Positions 25,857-34,807 of a DNA stretch of 64,000 bases are shown in pieces. The notes under the pieces are model-generated. The model was not told the DNA's origin and searched no databases. It saw only the letters and a program-made list of their open reading frames with translations. Made by a program: the position numbers and the translations under genes. How positions within the stretch are numbered: the stretch's first letter is position 1; every line of letters begins with the position of its first letter. Origin of the DNA: an uncultured Hyphomicrobiales bacterium (lineage in GTDB: Bacteria > Pseudomonadota > Alphaproteobacteria > Rhizobiales > Ancalomicrobiaceae); the NCBI GenBank assembly GCA_903930435.1, contig CAIYYN010000042.1, forward strand, positions 62,001 to 126,000, in the 5' to 3' direction.

Positions 25857-26945
25857 CTATCGTATCGCCGACTGGCGCTGTGCAGGCATGCCACTCATCC
25901 GACGTTGATAATCAAGCGTCTTGATTGCTGTATCCAGTGTAATCGCCTGATACTCGCGCACCATCTGGTCGGTCTGCGTCATTGGCAAACGCAACCGGTC
26001 ACAGCGCATTGCACACAAGCGCCGAAATGTCGCATCGCCGAGCCCAAGGCTTCGGCAAACAATGCCAATTCCGTTAACATTGACTCTATGAAACACGTTG
26101 TTCACATGAACTTCGGGCAGGTTACACAAACTGGCCAACAAGGCGATCAGCTCATTGGTCCGTTGTTGTGCGAGTAGTTCATCCAGGGCATCATCCAGGT
26201 TCCGATACCCAGACTTTATATCTTTCAGGACCTGGCGCGGGTCGCGCTTCTGAGACGCGGGGTCGCGGCGAGCGGTATCAATCACCCGCATTGCCTTGCC
26301 TAACAGATCTGTCACCAGCCCACCGTTCTGATGCAACATCCGCTCAACACGTTTCCGGGCTTCCGGGGACAAGGCTCCAACAATTCGTCGTGCCGTCTCT
26401 ACGGGCAAATCACGGCGCAGAGACAACGCATCGCCAAGCAGCGGATCAATCATCGCTCGGCTGCCGATCTGGTTGATGGCCCGTAATGAGAACCGCGCCG
26501 TCAGATTACTCACGACTGTCGTCAGCGTCAGCATTTCACCGCGCCCGACAATAACTTCCGTCACGGGCTCAATGATTTCCTGGCGTCTGGCAATCGCCTG
26601 AAGGTGCTTCTGGCTAGCGATACCTGCAATTCCAAACAGATCGGACACCGTCAGTACAGGTGAAAACTCCAGGATTGGGCTCGCCACGGGCGCGTCGTCA
26701 TTGGCGAGCTTGAGCGCAAGCGGATGAGGCGTGTTGGTGAGATGACAAATCAGTTCGGAAAGCGCCTGACGATCGGCCATGTCCACGTGAACGAGCAAAG
26801 AGCCGAGAACGTCACCAAACAATTCGACTTCGCGTGACGTGTGCTTCTCCGCTCCGTCAACGAAAAGCTGCGAGAGCGAGTGCATCATCTCCCGACGACT
26901 GTCTCGCGACGTTTGTCGGGCTAGCTCAACGAGCGAATTCAACAT
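25857..26945 (-). CDS. DUF2336 protein
   Basis: A 362-residue soluble helical protein of the DUF2336 family, which is found mainly in alphaproteobacteria. Repeated HEAT-like helices are visible: VELARQTSRDSRREMMHSLS, LSELICHLTNTPHPLALKLA, and FRRLCAMRCDRLRLP near the C-terminus. No signal peptide or membrane segment. The family has no established function that I can state. The gene is convergent with the DUF882 gene (18 bases between stops) and tandem with gapR. Confidence 0.8.
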   Translation of the reverse strand: MLNSLVELARQTSRDSRREMMHSLSQLFVDGAEKHTSREVELFGDVLGSLLVHVDMADRQALSELICHLTNTPHPLALKLANDDAPVASPILEFSPVLTVSDLFGIAGIASQKHLQAIARRQEIIEPVTEVIVGRGEMLTLTTVVSNLTARFSLRAINQIGSRAMIDPLLGDALSLRRDLPVETARRIVGALSPEARKRVERMLHQNGGLVTDLLGKAMRVIDTARRDPASQKRDPRQVLKDIKSGYRNLDDALDELLAQQRTNELIALLASLCNLPEVHVNNVFHRVNVNGIGIVCRSLGLGDATFRRLCAMRCDRLRLPMTQTDQMVREYQAITLDTAIKTLDYQRRMSGMPAQRQSAIR

Positions 26946-27002
26946 CTTGGCCGGGGCCCATCTTTCGTGGCAATTTCCAGCCTATCAGAGCAGAAACACC
27001 CT

Positions 27003-27040
27003 AAAAAAAGGACAATATGTTCGTTCGCATTTTAACGAAC
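27003..27040 (-). terminator. Possible terminator of gapR
   Basis: GTTCGTT (27019-27025) and AACGAAC (27034-27040) form a 7-bp stem. On the minus strand it is followed by about nine bases and then seven T (27003-27009), about 55 bases past the gapR stop. The stem is weak and the T-run is not immediately adjacent. Confidence 0.4.
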
Positions 27041-27095
27041 CGGCCCGAGACTTGGAAGCACATCCAATAATATAAATCATACAATAGGTATTCTA

Positions 27096-27398
27096 TTAGC
27101 CCTCGCCACCTGAAGAAGCATAAATCATCCCCAACGCACTCAGATACAGATCAAGCAATGCTTCCTGCTCTTCGCGCTCGGCCTTATCCTGCTTGCGAAT
27201 TCTTATGACCTGCTTCAGAATTTTAGTGTCATAACCCGTCGATTTTGCTTCGGCATAAACATCCTTGATGTCATCGGCGATCGTCTGTTTTTCTTCTTCC
27301 AGACGCTCGATACGCTCGACAAACTGCTTCAACTGATCAGCGGTAACGCCAGCCGGTCCTTCCATCTCTTCACTCTCCAGGATTTGGCCAGCGGCCAT
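27096..27398 (-). CDS. gapR: GapR, nucleoid-associated protein (DUF2312)
   Basis: A 100-residue DNA-binding protein of the DUF2312 family. [20 protein letters not shown] starts the long coiled-coil helix. [20 protein letters not shown] and [20 protein letters not shown] follow, with the basic residues that line the DNA channel. In Caulobacter GapR encircles overtwisted DNA ahead of replication and transcription and stimulates topoisomerases. The N-terminal 15 residues are less conserved and ATG 27365 could also be a start. It sits upstream of DUF2336 and downstream of the DUF1244 gene on the same strand. Confidence 0.94.
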   Translation of the reverse strand: MAAGQILESEEMEGPAGVTADQLKQFVERIERLEEEKQTIADDIKDVYAEAKSTGYDTKILKQVIRIRKQDKAEREEQEALLDLYLSALGMIYASSGGEG

Positions 27399-27546
27399 TC
27401 AATCGCACCGAACTCAATAAGCCTGACGGCTTCTGACGAATAGCGCGCGATGAAGCCCCATGGTTTCGCGCGGGTCAAGCGCTCTGTTGCGCCAATCCCC
27501 AGCCTTCAACAGGCCATCTCGGAGAAGTGGCTGAACAAGGTTCGAC

Positions 27547-27852
27547 TCAATGCTGCGGCTTGCTGGTTTCAAAGGCGACTTGCTGCTCAGGCGATGCTTC
27601 GCGCTGATGCAACGCTTTCCAATCCTCATAGGGCATCCCATAGACCCGTTCGCGGCTTTCAGCCTTCGTCACCGCAATGCCACGAGACTGAGCGGCTTCG
27701 AGATACCAGTTGGAAAGGCAGTTACGACAAAACCCGGCCAGGTTCATCAGATCGATATTCTGAACATCCGTCCGTTCAGCCAGATGCTGGAGCAAACGGC
27801 GGAACGCTGCGGCCTCGAGTGCAATCTGATCAGTGTCATTTAGCTTCGACAT
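27547..27852 (-). CDS. DUF1244 protein
   Basis: A 101-residue protein matching the DUF1244 family, common in alpha- and gammaproteobacteria. Family markers are AAAFRRLLQHLAERTDVQNI, DLMNLAGFCRNCLSNWYLEA with the CRNC cysteine pair, and VYGMPYEDWKALHQ. Cys-x-x-Cys suggests metal binding or redox activity, but no function is established. It lies 148 bases upstream of gapR on the same strand. Confidence 0.9.
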   Translation of the reverse strand: MSKLNDTDQIALEAAAFRRLLQHLAERTDVQNIDLMNLAGFCRNCLSNWYLEAAQSRGIAVTKAESRERVYGMPYEDWKALHQREASPEQQVAFETSKPQH

Positions 27853-28307
27853 GCTTGCGTCCTTTCAGTCCGATCATCTGGTTCGACTGTTCCTGCCGAG
27901 TCAAATGGACCGGCTCGGATCAAACGACAAGTGCGCAGTCTCATTTGATGTGTCCGGCTTCCCCGACAGCATGATCAGTGTTAGATCGGACAAGTCAAAC
28001 GCAACAGCGCTGACCTCCGGCTATGACTGCCATCCGTGGGCTGGGAGCCAACAGAGAGACCGAATCACTCAGTCCAAGCATGGTGAACGAAGGGGGGCGG
28101 CCCAGGTGTTAAGCCACTCTTGAATGGAACTTGACTCGGTGCGGCGGGCGTTTGCGCCAGTTCATTCAGGTGTGTCCGATCAGCTGCCAACCGGGACAAG
28201 GCACTTTTGAACATCTAATCGTCAAATTCGTGCGCAAGAGCGTTGACATGACAACATCTGACAGACGACGCTCGCGTCTGAACTAAAAAGGGTCCGACCT
28301 GATCGAC
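27853..28307. other. Divergent intergenic region between DUF1244 and DUF1036 genes
   Basis: About 455 bases holding the promoters of both flanking genes. TTGACA occurs near 28243 but no good -10 follows it. The open frame at 27833-28123 lacks a ribosome site and resembles nothing. No strong hairpin or repeat was found. Confidence 0.45.
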
Positions 28308-28805
28308 ATGATTGTGCGTTCCGCCTTCGCATTGAAATGCCGGAAGACCGAAGCGACCAGCGTGCATCCACGTAGCTGGCGCGTAGTCCTGATGTTTTTG
28401 GGGCTGATCACGGTGTTTCTATCCACACCAGCGCTAGCCGACCTGCGGATTTGCAACAAGACGACAAGCCGCATCGGCATCGCTGTCGGTTACAAGGATA
28501 CCGACGCCTGGACGACCGAGGGCTGGTGGAATTTGCCTGCGGCAAGCTGCGAGACATTGCTCGCGGGTCCATTGGTGTCACGCTACTATTATCTTTATGC
28601 GATTGACTATGACCGCGGTGGCGAGTGGAGCGGTCGATCCTTCATGTGCGCGCAGGAAAAAACATTCACCATCAAAGGAATAGAAGACTGCTTGAAACGC
28701 GGCTTCGAACGGACGGGCTTTTTTGAAATCGATACCGGCGACCAGAAGAACTGGACGGTTCAGTTGACCGAACCGGGTCGATCAACAGCCGGCCCGCAGA
28801 ATTGA
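28308..28805 (+). CDS. DUF1036 exported protein
   Basis: A 165-residue protein with a hydrophobic signal VVLMFLGLITVFLSTPALA ending near residue 44, and a mature DUF1036 domain. The family pattern is LRICNKTTSRIGIAVGYKDT, then WTTEGWWNLPAASCETLLAG, YYYLYAIDYDRGGEWSG and FMCAQEKTFTI. The conserved cysteines near 48, 80, 113 and 126 suggest disulfides in the periplasm. ATG 28392 inside the signal is too late; the start between 28308 and 28380 is not settled. DUF1036 genes often lie beside pyk in Rhizobiales, as here. Confidence 0.85.
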   Translation: MIVRSAFALKCRKTEATSVHPRSWRVVLMFLGLITVFLSTPALADLRICNKTTSRIGIAVGYKDTDAWTTEGWWNLPAASCETLLAGPLVSRYYYLYAIDYDRGGEWSGRSFMCAQEKTFTIKGIEDCLKRGFERTGFFEIDTGDQKNWTVQLTEPGRSTAGPQN

Positions 28806-28972
28806 ACATAGACTTGCGATCTTGAAACACACCGTTCGGCATAAGTTGGTGGCTTGTCGGCAACGCTGCTAAACTCAATCAGTTCCATAGACGCAATTTC
28901 TTGCACAAACCCCTGTCGCATTGTCTCTGCGGCCTGTAAACAGAGACCACGAAATCACGGGAAGGGATTGAT

Positions 28973-30409
28973 ATGCGGCGCAATCGGCGAGTGAAAATTC
29001 TGGCAACGCTTGGACCGAGTTCGGGCGACGCTGCGACGATAGAAAAGCTGTTCCGTGCGGGCGCTGACGTCTTTCGGATCAATATGAGCCACACGAGCCA
29101 TCCGAAACTTGCCGAACTCGTGGCGTTGATTCGGGGAGTCGAACAAAATGTCGGACGCCCCATCGCGATCCTGGCTGATCTCCAGGGACCAAAACTACGC
29201 GTGGGTGCATTTGGTGCCGGCCCCGCAGATCTCGAAAACGGTAAAACATTTACACTGGATGCCAACGAGGCGCCTGGTGATCGTAATCGGGTGCATCTGC
29301 CGCATCCGGAGATTCTTCTTTCCGTCCAACCTGGCCATCGCCTGTTGCTGGATGATGGCAAAATACGGCTCCGTTGTACGGCCAAGCCGGACGCCACGAC
29401 CATTGTGACCGTGGTCGAAGTCGGTGGACGCCTCAGCGATCGCAAGGGTGTCAGCCTCCCCGATACTGAATTGCCGATCGGGGCTGTGACGGAAAAAGAC
29501 CGCGCAGATCTCGACGCAGCACTTGCACAAAATGTCGACTGGGTTGCGCTTTCGTTTGTCCAGCGACCTGAAGATATCGCAGAGGTGCGGGCGGTTGCCG
29601 GCAATACCGTCGGAATTCTGGCCAAGATCGAAAAGCCGCAGGCGATTGACCGCCTGCCGGAGATCATTGAACTCGCCGATGCCATCATGGTCGCGCGTGG
29701 GGATCTGGGCGTCGAAATGCCGTTGGAAAAGGTTCCGGGCTTGCAAAAGCAGATGACCCGCCTGTGTCGGCGAGCTGGCAAGCCAGTGGTCGTGGCCACG
29801 CAAATGCTTGAGAGCATGATTGCGTCGCCAGTCCCGACACGTGCCGAAGTATCCGACGTTTCGATTGCCGTTTATGAGGGAGCCGACGCCATCATGTTGT
29901 CGGCTGAGTCCGCTGCGGGCAAGTACCCTGTCGAAGCCGTCACCATGATGAACGCGATCGCGGAGGAAGTTGAACGCGACAGCAATTATCGCCAGATCAT
30001 AGCCGCACAACGGTCCGAACCGGAAGCCACGTCGGCTGACGCGATTTCTGCCGCCGCCCGACAGATTGCCGAGACCCTGGATCTCGCGGCTATCGTCTGC
30101 TTCACGACAAGCGGCTCGACCGGATTGCGTGTTGCGCGCGAACGTCCGTTTCCGCAATTGATCGCCTTATCACCGGACCCGCGCATGGCCCGTCGCCTGT
30201 CACTCGTCTGGGGCCTTCACGCCGTAGTCTCGGAAGATGCCCACGACGTCGACGAAATGGTCGAGCGCGCAGCCCGGGTTGCTTTCCTGGAAGGCGTAGC
30301 CACACCGGGGCAGAAGATCATCATCTCGGCAGGCGTTCCTTTCGGCACACCGGGATCAACGAATATGCTGCGCATCGCCGAAGTCGTGTCAGGTGGACAC
30401 GGCCGGTAA
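28973..30409 (+). CDS. pyk: Pyruvate kinase
   Basis: A 478-residue glycolytic enzyme that makes ATP and pyruvate from phosphoenolpyruvate and ADP. It opens with VKILATLGPSSGDAATIEKL and FRINMSHTSH, has the B domain at residues 70-165, and carries ILAKIEKPQAIDRLPEIIEL with the catalytic lysine and metal-binding glutamate, then ADAIMVARGDLGVEMPLEKV. The C-terminal domain has IVCFTTSGSTGLRVARERP for effector binding. GAAGGGA lies seven bases before the ATG. Full length. Confidence 0.97.
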   Translation: MRRNRRVKILATLGPSSGDAATIEKLFRAGADVFRINMSHTSHPKLAELVALIRGVEQNVGRPIAILADLQGPKLRVGAFGAGPADLENGKTFTLDANEAPGDRNRVHLPHPEILLSVQPGHRLLLDDGKIRLRCTAKPDATTIVTVVEVGGRLSDRKGVSLPDTELPIGAVTEKDRADLDAALAQNVDWVALSFVQRPEDIAEVRAVAGNTVGILAKIEKPQAIDRLPEIIELADAIMVARGDLGVEMPLEKVPGLQKQMTRLCRRAGKPVVVATQMLESMIASPVPTRAEVSDVSIAVYEGADAIMLSAESAAGKYPVEAVTMMNAIAEEVERDSNYRQIIAAQRSEPEATSADAISAAARQIAETLDLAAIVCFTTSGSTGLRVARERPFPQLIALSPDPRMARRLSLVWGLHAVVSEDAHDVDEMVERAARVAFLEGVATPGQKIIISAGVPFGTPGSTNMLRIAEVVSGGHGR

Positions 30410-30495
30410 GTCAATTGCCGCTGAACTCCTGGCGTGTTCGGGCATTGCCTGAAACGGGGCTCAAGATAACCGCATCTGAGCCCCGAACAACGGTT

Positions 30496-31350
30496 CTACC
30501 TTATGCCAGCGCGCATGAACGACTGCACAAACTGCCGCTGAAACAGCAGGAACGCCAATAATAGCGGTGCCGACGTCATCAGGGCACCGGCTGTAATCAC
30601 GGACCAGTCCACGCCCTGATCGGGTGTTGCGAATACGGAAAGACCGACCGTTACGGGTCGGGTTTCGACCGAATTGGTGATGATCAATGGCCACAGGAAG
30701 TTATTCCAGTGGAAACTCACAGAAACCAGCCCGTAGGCAAGATAGGTCTGACGGGCAAGCGGAATATAGACGCGCCAAAGCACGCCCAAGGTTCCGCACC
30801 CCTCAATGCGTGCAGCTTCTTCCAGCTCAATAGGGACCTGCTTGAAGGTCTGGCGTAGCAGAAAAATGCCGAACGCCGACGCGATATAAGGCAACGCCAT
30901 CGCGGCAATCGTATCCACCAATCCTAGCGCATGCATCGTGTTGTAGTTGGCCACGAGCATGAGATCCGGCGAAATCAGCAACTGGATCAGGATCAGACTG
31001 AAAATGACATCGCGACCCGGAAAGGTGAACCGCGCAAACGCATAGGCCGCAAACGTTGAGAGAACAAACTGACCCATCAGGATCGACGTCACGAGGATCG
31101 TCGTATTGAGAAAGTACCGTGCAAAGGGTGCCGCAGACCAGGCGCGCGCAAAATTATCCAGTGTCAGCGGCGCAAACAGGCTGAAATGCGCGGCATAGGC
31201 TTGCGGGTGAAATGCACTCCAGGCCGCATAGGCCAGCGGCGAGATCCAGATGACCCCGAGCAGCCACGCCGCCACGGTCTCAAGCGACAGGTTCTGTGCG
31301 AAGCGACCAAATGCTGACGGGTCAACCGGCGTAACAGCTACATCGTTCAT
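30496..31350 (-). CDS. ABC importer permease, UgpE-like
   Basis: A 284-residue inner-membrane permease with six segments and the cytoplasmic coupling motif EEAARIEGCGTLGVLWRVYI (EAA loop) near residue 185. It belongs to the MalG/UgpE family of carbohydrate-type ABC importers. The ATG overlaps the stop of the preceding permease gene by four bases. Last gene of a four-gene operon (ATPase, binding protein, two permeases). Resemblance to UgpE suggests glycerol-3-phosphate or a related polyol phosphate, but this is an inference from family. Confidence 0.87.
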   Translation of the reverse strand: MNDVAVTPVDPSAFGRFAQNLSLETVAAWLLGVIWISPLAYAAWSAFHPQAYAAHFSLFAPLTLDNFARAWSAAPFARYFLNTTILVTSILMGQFVLSTFAAYAFARFTFPGRDVIFSLILIQLLISPDLMLVANYNTMHALGLVDTIAAMALPYIASAFGIFLLRQTFKQVPIELEEAARIEGCGTLGVLWRVYIPLARQTYLAYGLVSVSFHWNNFLWPLIITNSVETRPVTVGLSVFATPDQGVDWSVITAGALMTSAPLLLAFLLFQRQFVQSFMRAGIR

Positions 31351-32222
31351 CGGTAGTGGACCCGTTTGTCGAAAAGTACGAATTGCCCGACGGCAACCAG
31401 CGCGAGTCCCGCCAGCAGCACAACAGTCAGCGCTGCCGCATAGCCCTGATCAAAAAAGCCAAAGCCGACGAGATAGATCTCGTACATGAGAACATTGGTG
31501 GCATTGTCTGGCCCGCCCCCGGTCAGCACGAAGATATGGTCGACCGTCCGGAAGGCATTGATGACGGCGTTGACGGCAACAAACAGGGTCGTCGGCCCAA
31601 GCAACGGCAAGGTAACGCGCCGGAGGATCTGCCAGCGGTCAGCGCCCTCGATCCGTGCAGCCTCGATCAGGTCAGGCGGGATTGTTTGCAGGGCAGCCAG
31701 ATAGAAAATCATGAAGAAGCCGGCTTCTTTCCAGACGGCAACGATGATCACACACAAGAGCGCCGTCTGCGTGGAGCCGAGCCAGTTCGTCGCATGCATC
31801 CCGACAATCGACAGGATCTGGTCGATCGCGCCATAGGTCGGGGTGAAGAAGAACAGCCAGATATTCGCGACCGCGATCATGGGCAGGACAGTAGGCGTGA
31901 AAAACGCCATGCGCAGCAGTCCGCGCCCCTTGATCTTGCTGTTGACGACAAGTGCCATGGCGAGTGCCAGGGCGACGGAGACCGGGATCGTGGCAGCGGC
32001 ATATATCAGATTGTTCGTCAGCGCCTTCCAGAAAATCGGATCAGCAATCATCGTATTGTAATTGTCGAGACCGACGTAATGCGATGGACGCCGAGGCTTC
32101 GGCGTCGACAAGAAACTGTCCACCACCGTTGCTATGATCGGGAAATGCGTAAAGGCGACGAGCAGGATCATCGCAGGCAGCGCCATCGCCAGAGCAAGGA
32201 ATGTCGATTGGCGGCTCTGCAT
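31347..32222 (-). CDS. ABC importer permease, UgpA-like
   Basis: A 291-residue MalF/UgpA-type permease with six membrane segments. The EAA loop is IEAARIEGADRWQILRRVTL near residue 200, followed by FRTVDHIFVLTGGGPDNATN, a stretch highly typical of this family. ATG 32222 (MQSRQSTFLA) is preferred because the longer frame adds a basic, non-membrane tail. It overlaps the next permease by four bases. Confidence 0.87.
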   Translation of the reverse strand: MQSRQSTFLALAMALPAMILLVAFTHFPIIATVVDSFLSTPKPRRPSHYVGLDNYNTMIADPIFWKALTNNLIYAAATIPVSVALALAMALVVNSKIKGRGLLRMAFFTPTVLPMIAVANIWLFFFTPTYGAIDQILSIVGMHATNWLGSTQTALLCVIIVAVWKEAGFFMIFYLAALQTIPPDLIEAARIEGADRWQILRRVTLPLLGPTTLFVAVNAVINAFRTVDHIFVLTGGGPDNATNVLMYEIYLVGFGFFDQGYAAALTVVLLAGLALVAVGQFVLFDKRVHYR

Positions 32223-32308
32223 GGGATCGTTCCGGCGCGGAGAGAGTGGGATTGCAACAGAACCGCCCCGCCGGAGTTGATGCCCCCGGCGGGTTGGCAC
32301 TGCCAATA

Positions 32309-33598
32309 TCAGCGATAGTCCTTGAGCGCGATTTCGGCCTGACGCTGGGCTTCATCGAGCGCGGGCTGGGCAGACTTGGAGTCGGTCATGACGGCCGCAA
32401 TCGCATCGTTCAGTGCCTTGGTCACGCGCGCGCTTTCATGCGCCGTGACTTCGGGAACGGCGAACTGAAGCTGATCGCGGGCAACGGCAGCCTGAGGCAC
32501 GTCCTTGACGTAGGCCTTCATGACAGGCGTTTCCCACGAGGCTGGCTGAGTCGCGACATAGCCGGTCTGGATTGACCAGTCAGCGGCTCGATCAGCTGAC
32601 GTCATGAACTTGATGAATTCAAAGGCTGCCTTCTGCTTTTCAGCCGAGAGCCCCTTGAAGATATAGAAGTTGCCGCCACCGGTCGGGGCGCCGAAATGAG
32701 CCTTGGCCGGAAGGTATCCAAGGCCAAACCCAAAGGTGGCATTCTTGCGAATGACGCCAAGAGACCCGGTGGTGTGCCAGATCATGGCAACCTTGCCCTC
32801 GGTAAAGTCCTTTGGGGTCGTCCCCCAACTGGTCAAGCCCTTAGCTTGCGACGCATCCACATAGGACAGATCATGCAAATACTTGAGCGACTCAACGGCT
32901 CGCGGATCGTTGAAAGCCGTCTTGTTACCATCGGAATTGATGAGCTTGACATCATCTGCCGTCGTGAGACCGGTATAGAGCCAAGCGGCATTGCCGTCGG
33001 TCGGGATCTGTATCCCCCAGCGCGTGACGTTGCCAGACGCATCCCGCTTGGTCAGCTTCTTGGCGTCTTCGCGCATTTCGTCCCAATTGGCAGGAGCCTT
33101 GTCAGGATCGAGACCCGCTTCCTTGAAGGCTTCCTTGTTCCAGTAAAGGACCGGCGTCGAACGCTGGAAGGGGGCCGCATAGGTCTTGCCGCCAACACGT
33201 GCGTTTTCCATGAAGGCAGGATAGAAACCGGCCAGCCATTTCTTGTCTTCCGGGGTCGTGGCTAGGTCATCAAGCGGGATGACAGCATCTGCATCCGTCA
33301 AAGTGTAGAGGTCAGCGGCGAGCATGATCGCGCATTCCGGGCTGTCGCCGCCCCTGACGGCGGTCAGGGCCTTAGCCGTTGTCTGGATATAGTCGCCAGT
33401 ATAGATCGGCTTCACCTTGATGCCCGGATGCGAGGCTTCAAACTCGGCGGCATAACCGTCGATGATCTTGGTGAGCGGACCACCAACGGCGATCGGATAA
33501 TAGAAGCGCACTTCCGTATCCGCGGCGGCAAATTGCGTGCCCGTGAGGATGGCCATCAGCGTCAAAGCCGAAGCAAAACTCGCTCTTGAAATGCGCAT
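32309..33598 (-). CDS. ABC importer solute-binding protein, UgpB-like
   Basis: A 429-residue periplasmic binding protein (family 1). A signal peptide, ASFASALTLMAILTGTQFAA, is cleaved near residue 27. UgpB-like features are YTGDYIQTTAKALTAVRGGD, FQRSTPVLYWNKEAFKEAGL, GIQIPTDGNAAWLYTGLTTA, and GAPTGGGNFYIFKGLSAEKQ in the hinge. ATG 33598 is preferred to 33634. The ligand is probably a sugar-phosphate or polyol-phosphate, by family resemblance only. Confidence 0.88.
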   Translation of the reverse strand: MRISRASFASALTLMAILTGTQFAAADTEVRFYYPIAVGGPLTKIIDGYAAEFEASHPGIKVKPIYTGDYIQTTAKALTAVRGGDSPECAIMLAADLYTLTDADAVIPLDDLATTPEDKKWLAGFYPAFMENARVGGKTYAAPFQRSTPVLYWNKEAFKEAGLDPDKAPANWDEMREDAKKLTKRDASGNVTRWGIQIPTDGNAAWLYTGLTTADDVKLINSDGNKTAFNDPRAVESLKYLHDLSYVDASQAKGLTSWGTTPKDFTEGKVAMIWHTTGSLGVIRKNATFGFGLGYLPAKAHFGAPTGGGNFYIFKGLSAEKQKAAFEFIKFMTSADRAADWSIQTGYVATQPASWETPVMKAYVKDVPQAAVARDQLQFAVPEVTAHESARVTKALNDAIAAVMTDSKSAQPALDEAQRQAEIALKDYR

Positions 33599-33620
33599 GC
33601 GCTGCTCTCCCGTTTTACGT

Positions 33621-34646
33621 TCAATTGGAAACAAAATGAGAAACCTGAGTTTGTCGCGGCTCCAGCCGTCGACCAGTGGCTAAATCGAAGCGATGCTCAT
33701 GCTCGTTCGACCAAGCGAGGCCAACGGTATCGCCCCGTTTCACTGCCTGGCCCGAGGCACGGGCAACCACGACACCGCCGGGACAATCCACAGAAACCAT
33801 CGTGTCTGCGCCAAGATACTCGACATGAGTGACGACCCCGGCGCGTGGGGCAGAATTCGCTTCACGGATGGTAATGTGTTCAGCCCGAACGCCGATCAGG
33901 TCTGCCCCATCGTCACCGGCAATGACATTCATCGGGGGCAAGCCCATGAACCCGGCAACGAAGGTGGATGCAGGTCTGTCGTATAGCTCGTGCGGCATAC
34001 CAATCTGCTCAATGGAACCGTTCTTCATTAGTATGATCCGGTCCGCCATCGTCATCGCTTCGACCTGATCATGAGTGACATAGATCATCGTCATGCCAAG
34101 GCGCTGCTGAAGATCGCGAATTTCAACCCGCATGTCATGCCGAAGTTTGGCGTCGAGGTTGGAGAGCGGCTCGTCCATCAAGCATACAGACCGCTCGGAT
34201 ATGATGGCGCGCGCCAAGGCTACACGCTGGCGCTGGCCACCCGACAATTGTGAGGGCTTTCGCTGCAGGTACGGCGTCAAGCCAACCAGTTCCGCGACCT
34301 TGGCGAGGCGCTGGTCTCGTTCGGCTCGGGCAACGCCACGCACCTCAAGGCCGAACGTGATATTTCGGGCGACATCCAGATGCGGGAACAGCGCATAGGA
34401 CTGAAAGACCATTGAGATTTCACGACCAGAGGCGCTCAGTCCGGTAACGTCGCGGCCAGCGATTTGAATACGTCCCGACGTCGTCGGCTCAAGTCCGGCA
34501 ATCAGGCGCAAGGTCGTTGACTTGCCGCAGCCAGACGGACCGAGCAGGACAACACACTCGCCAGCGTCAACGGTAAAGCTGACGTCGCTGACAGCGTTCT
34601 GTGTCCCAAATTGCTTTTTTAGTGCCTCAACCGCGATCTGTGACAC
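33621..34646 (-). CDS. ABC importer ATPase, UgpC/MalK-like
   Basis: A 341-residue ATPase with Walker A GPSGCGKSTT near residue 36, Q-loop VFQSYALFPH, signature LSGGQRQRVALARA near 132, Walker B VCLMDEPLSNLD and H-loop YVTHDQVEAMT. A C-terminal TOBE domain follows (GVRAEHITI, VEYLGADTMVSV), as in MalK/UgpC proteins. GTG 34646 is chosen because AGGTGG sits seven bases upstream. It is the first gene of the operon, an order unlike E. coli ugpBAEC. Confidence 0.9.
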   Translation of the reverse strand: MSQIAVEALKKQFGTQNAVSDVSFTVDAGECVVLLGPSGCGKSTTLRLIAGLEPTTSGRIQIAGRDVTGLSASGREISMVFQSYALFPHLDVARNITFGLEVRGVARAERDQRLAKVAELVGLTPYLQRKPSQLSGGQRQRVALARAIISERSVCLMDEPLSNLDAKLRHDMRVEIRDLQQRLGMTMIYVTHDQVEAMTMADRIILMKNGSIEQIGMPHELYDRPASTFVAGFMGLPPMNVIAGDDGADLIGVRAEHITIREANSAPRAGVVTHVEYLGADTMVSVDCPGGVVVARASGQAVKRGDTVGLAWSNEHEHRFDLATGRRLEPRQTQVSHFVSN

Positions 34647-34722
34647 CAACAAACCACCTGACCTCTTTATGAGGCTCTGCTTGCATCAATGATTTAACAA
34701 GATCCGATGTAAGCAGGTAAGA

Positions 34723-34756
34723 TGTCAATCAGATGTCAATTGTCACACACATCTTG
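34723..34756. promoter_or_regulatory. Repeat-rich candidate regulatory site of the Ugp-like operon
   Basis: TGTCA occurs at 34723-34727, 34734-34738 and 34741-34745. The first two are 11 bases apart, the spacing of PhoB half-sites, and lie within two copies of GATGTCAAT. The same stretch holds AGATGT (34732-34737) and its reverse complement ACATCT. It lies 75-110 bases upstream of the operon. The repeats face away from the operon, unlike most PHO boxes, so another regulator is equally possible. Confidence 0.35.
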
Positions 34757-34807
34757 ACCTGAAAATTCGCCCATCGAGGGCCATCATCAGGGAAATACAA
34801 TGACGAA

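Noticed and set aside
27833-28123. 96-codon plus-strand frame in the DUF1244-DUF1036 gap
   Set aside because: No ribosome site, overlap with the DUF1244 start region and no family resemblance.
31356-32318. 320-codon plus-strand frame opposite the UgpA-like permease
   Set aside because: Shadow of a clear membrane protein; the translation is highly charged and resembles nothing.
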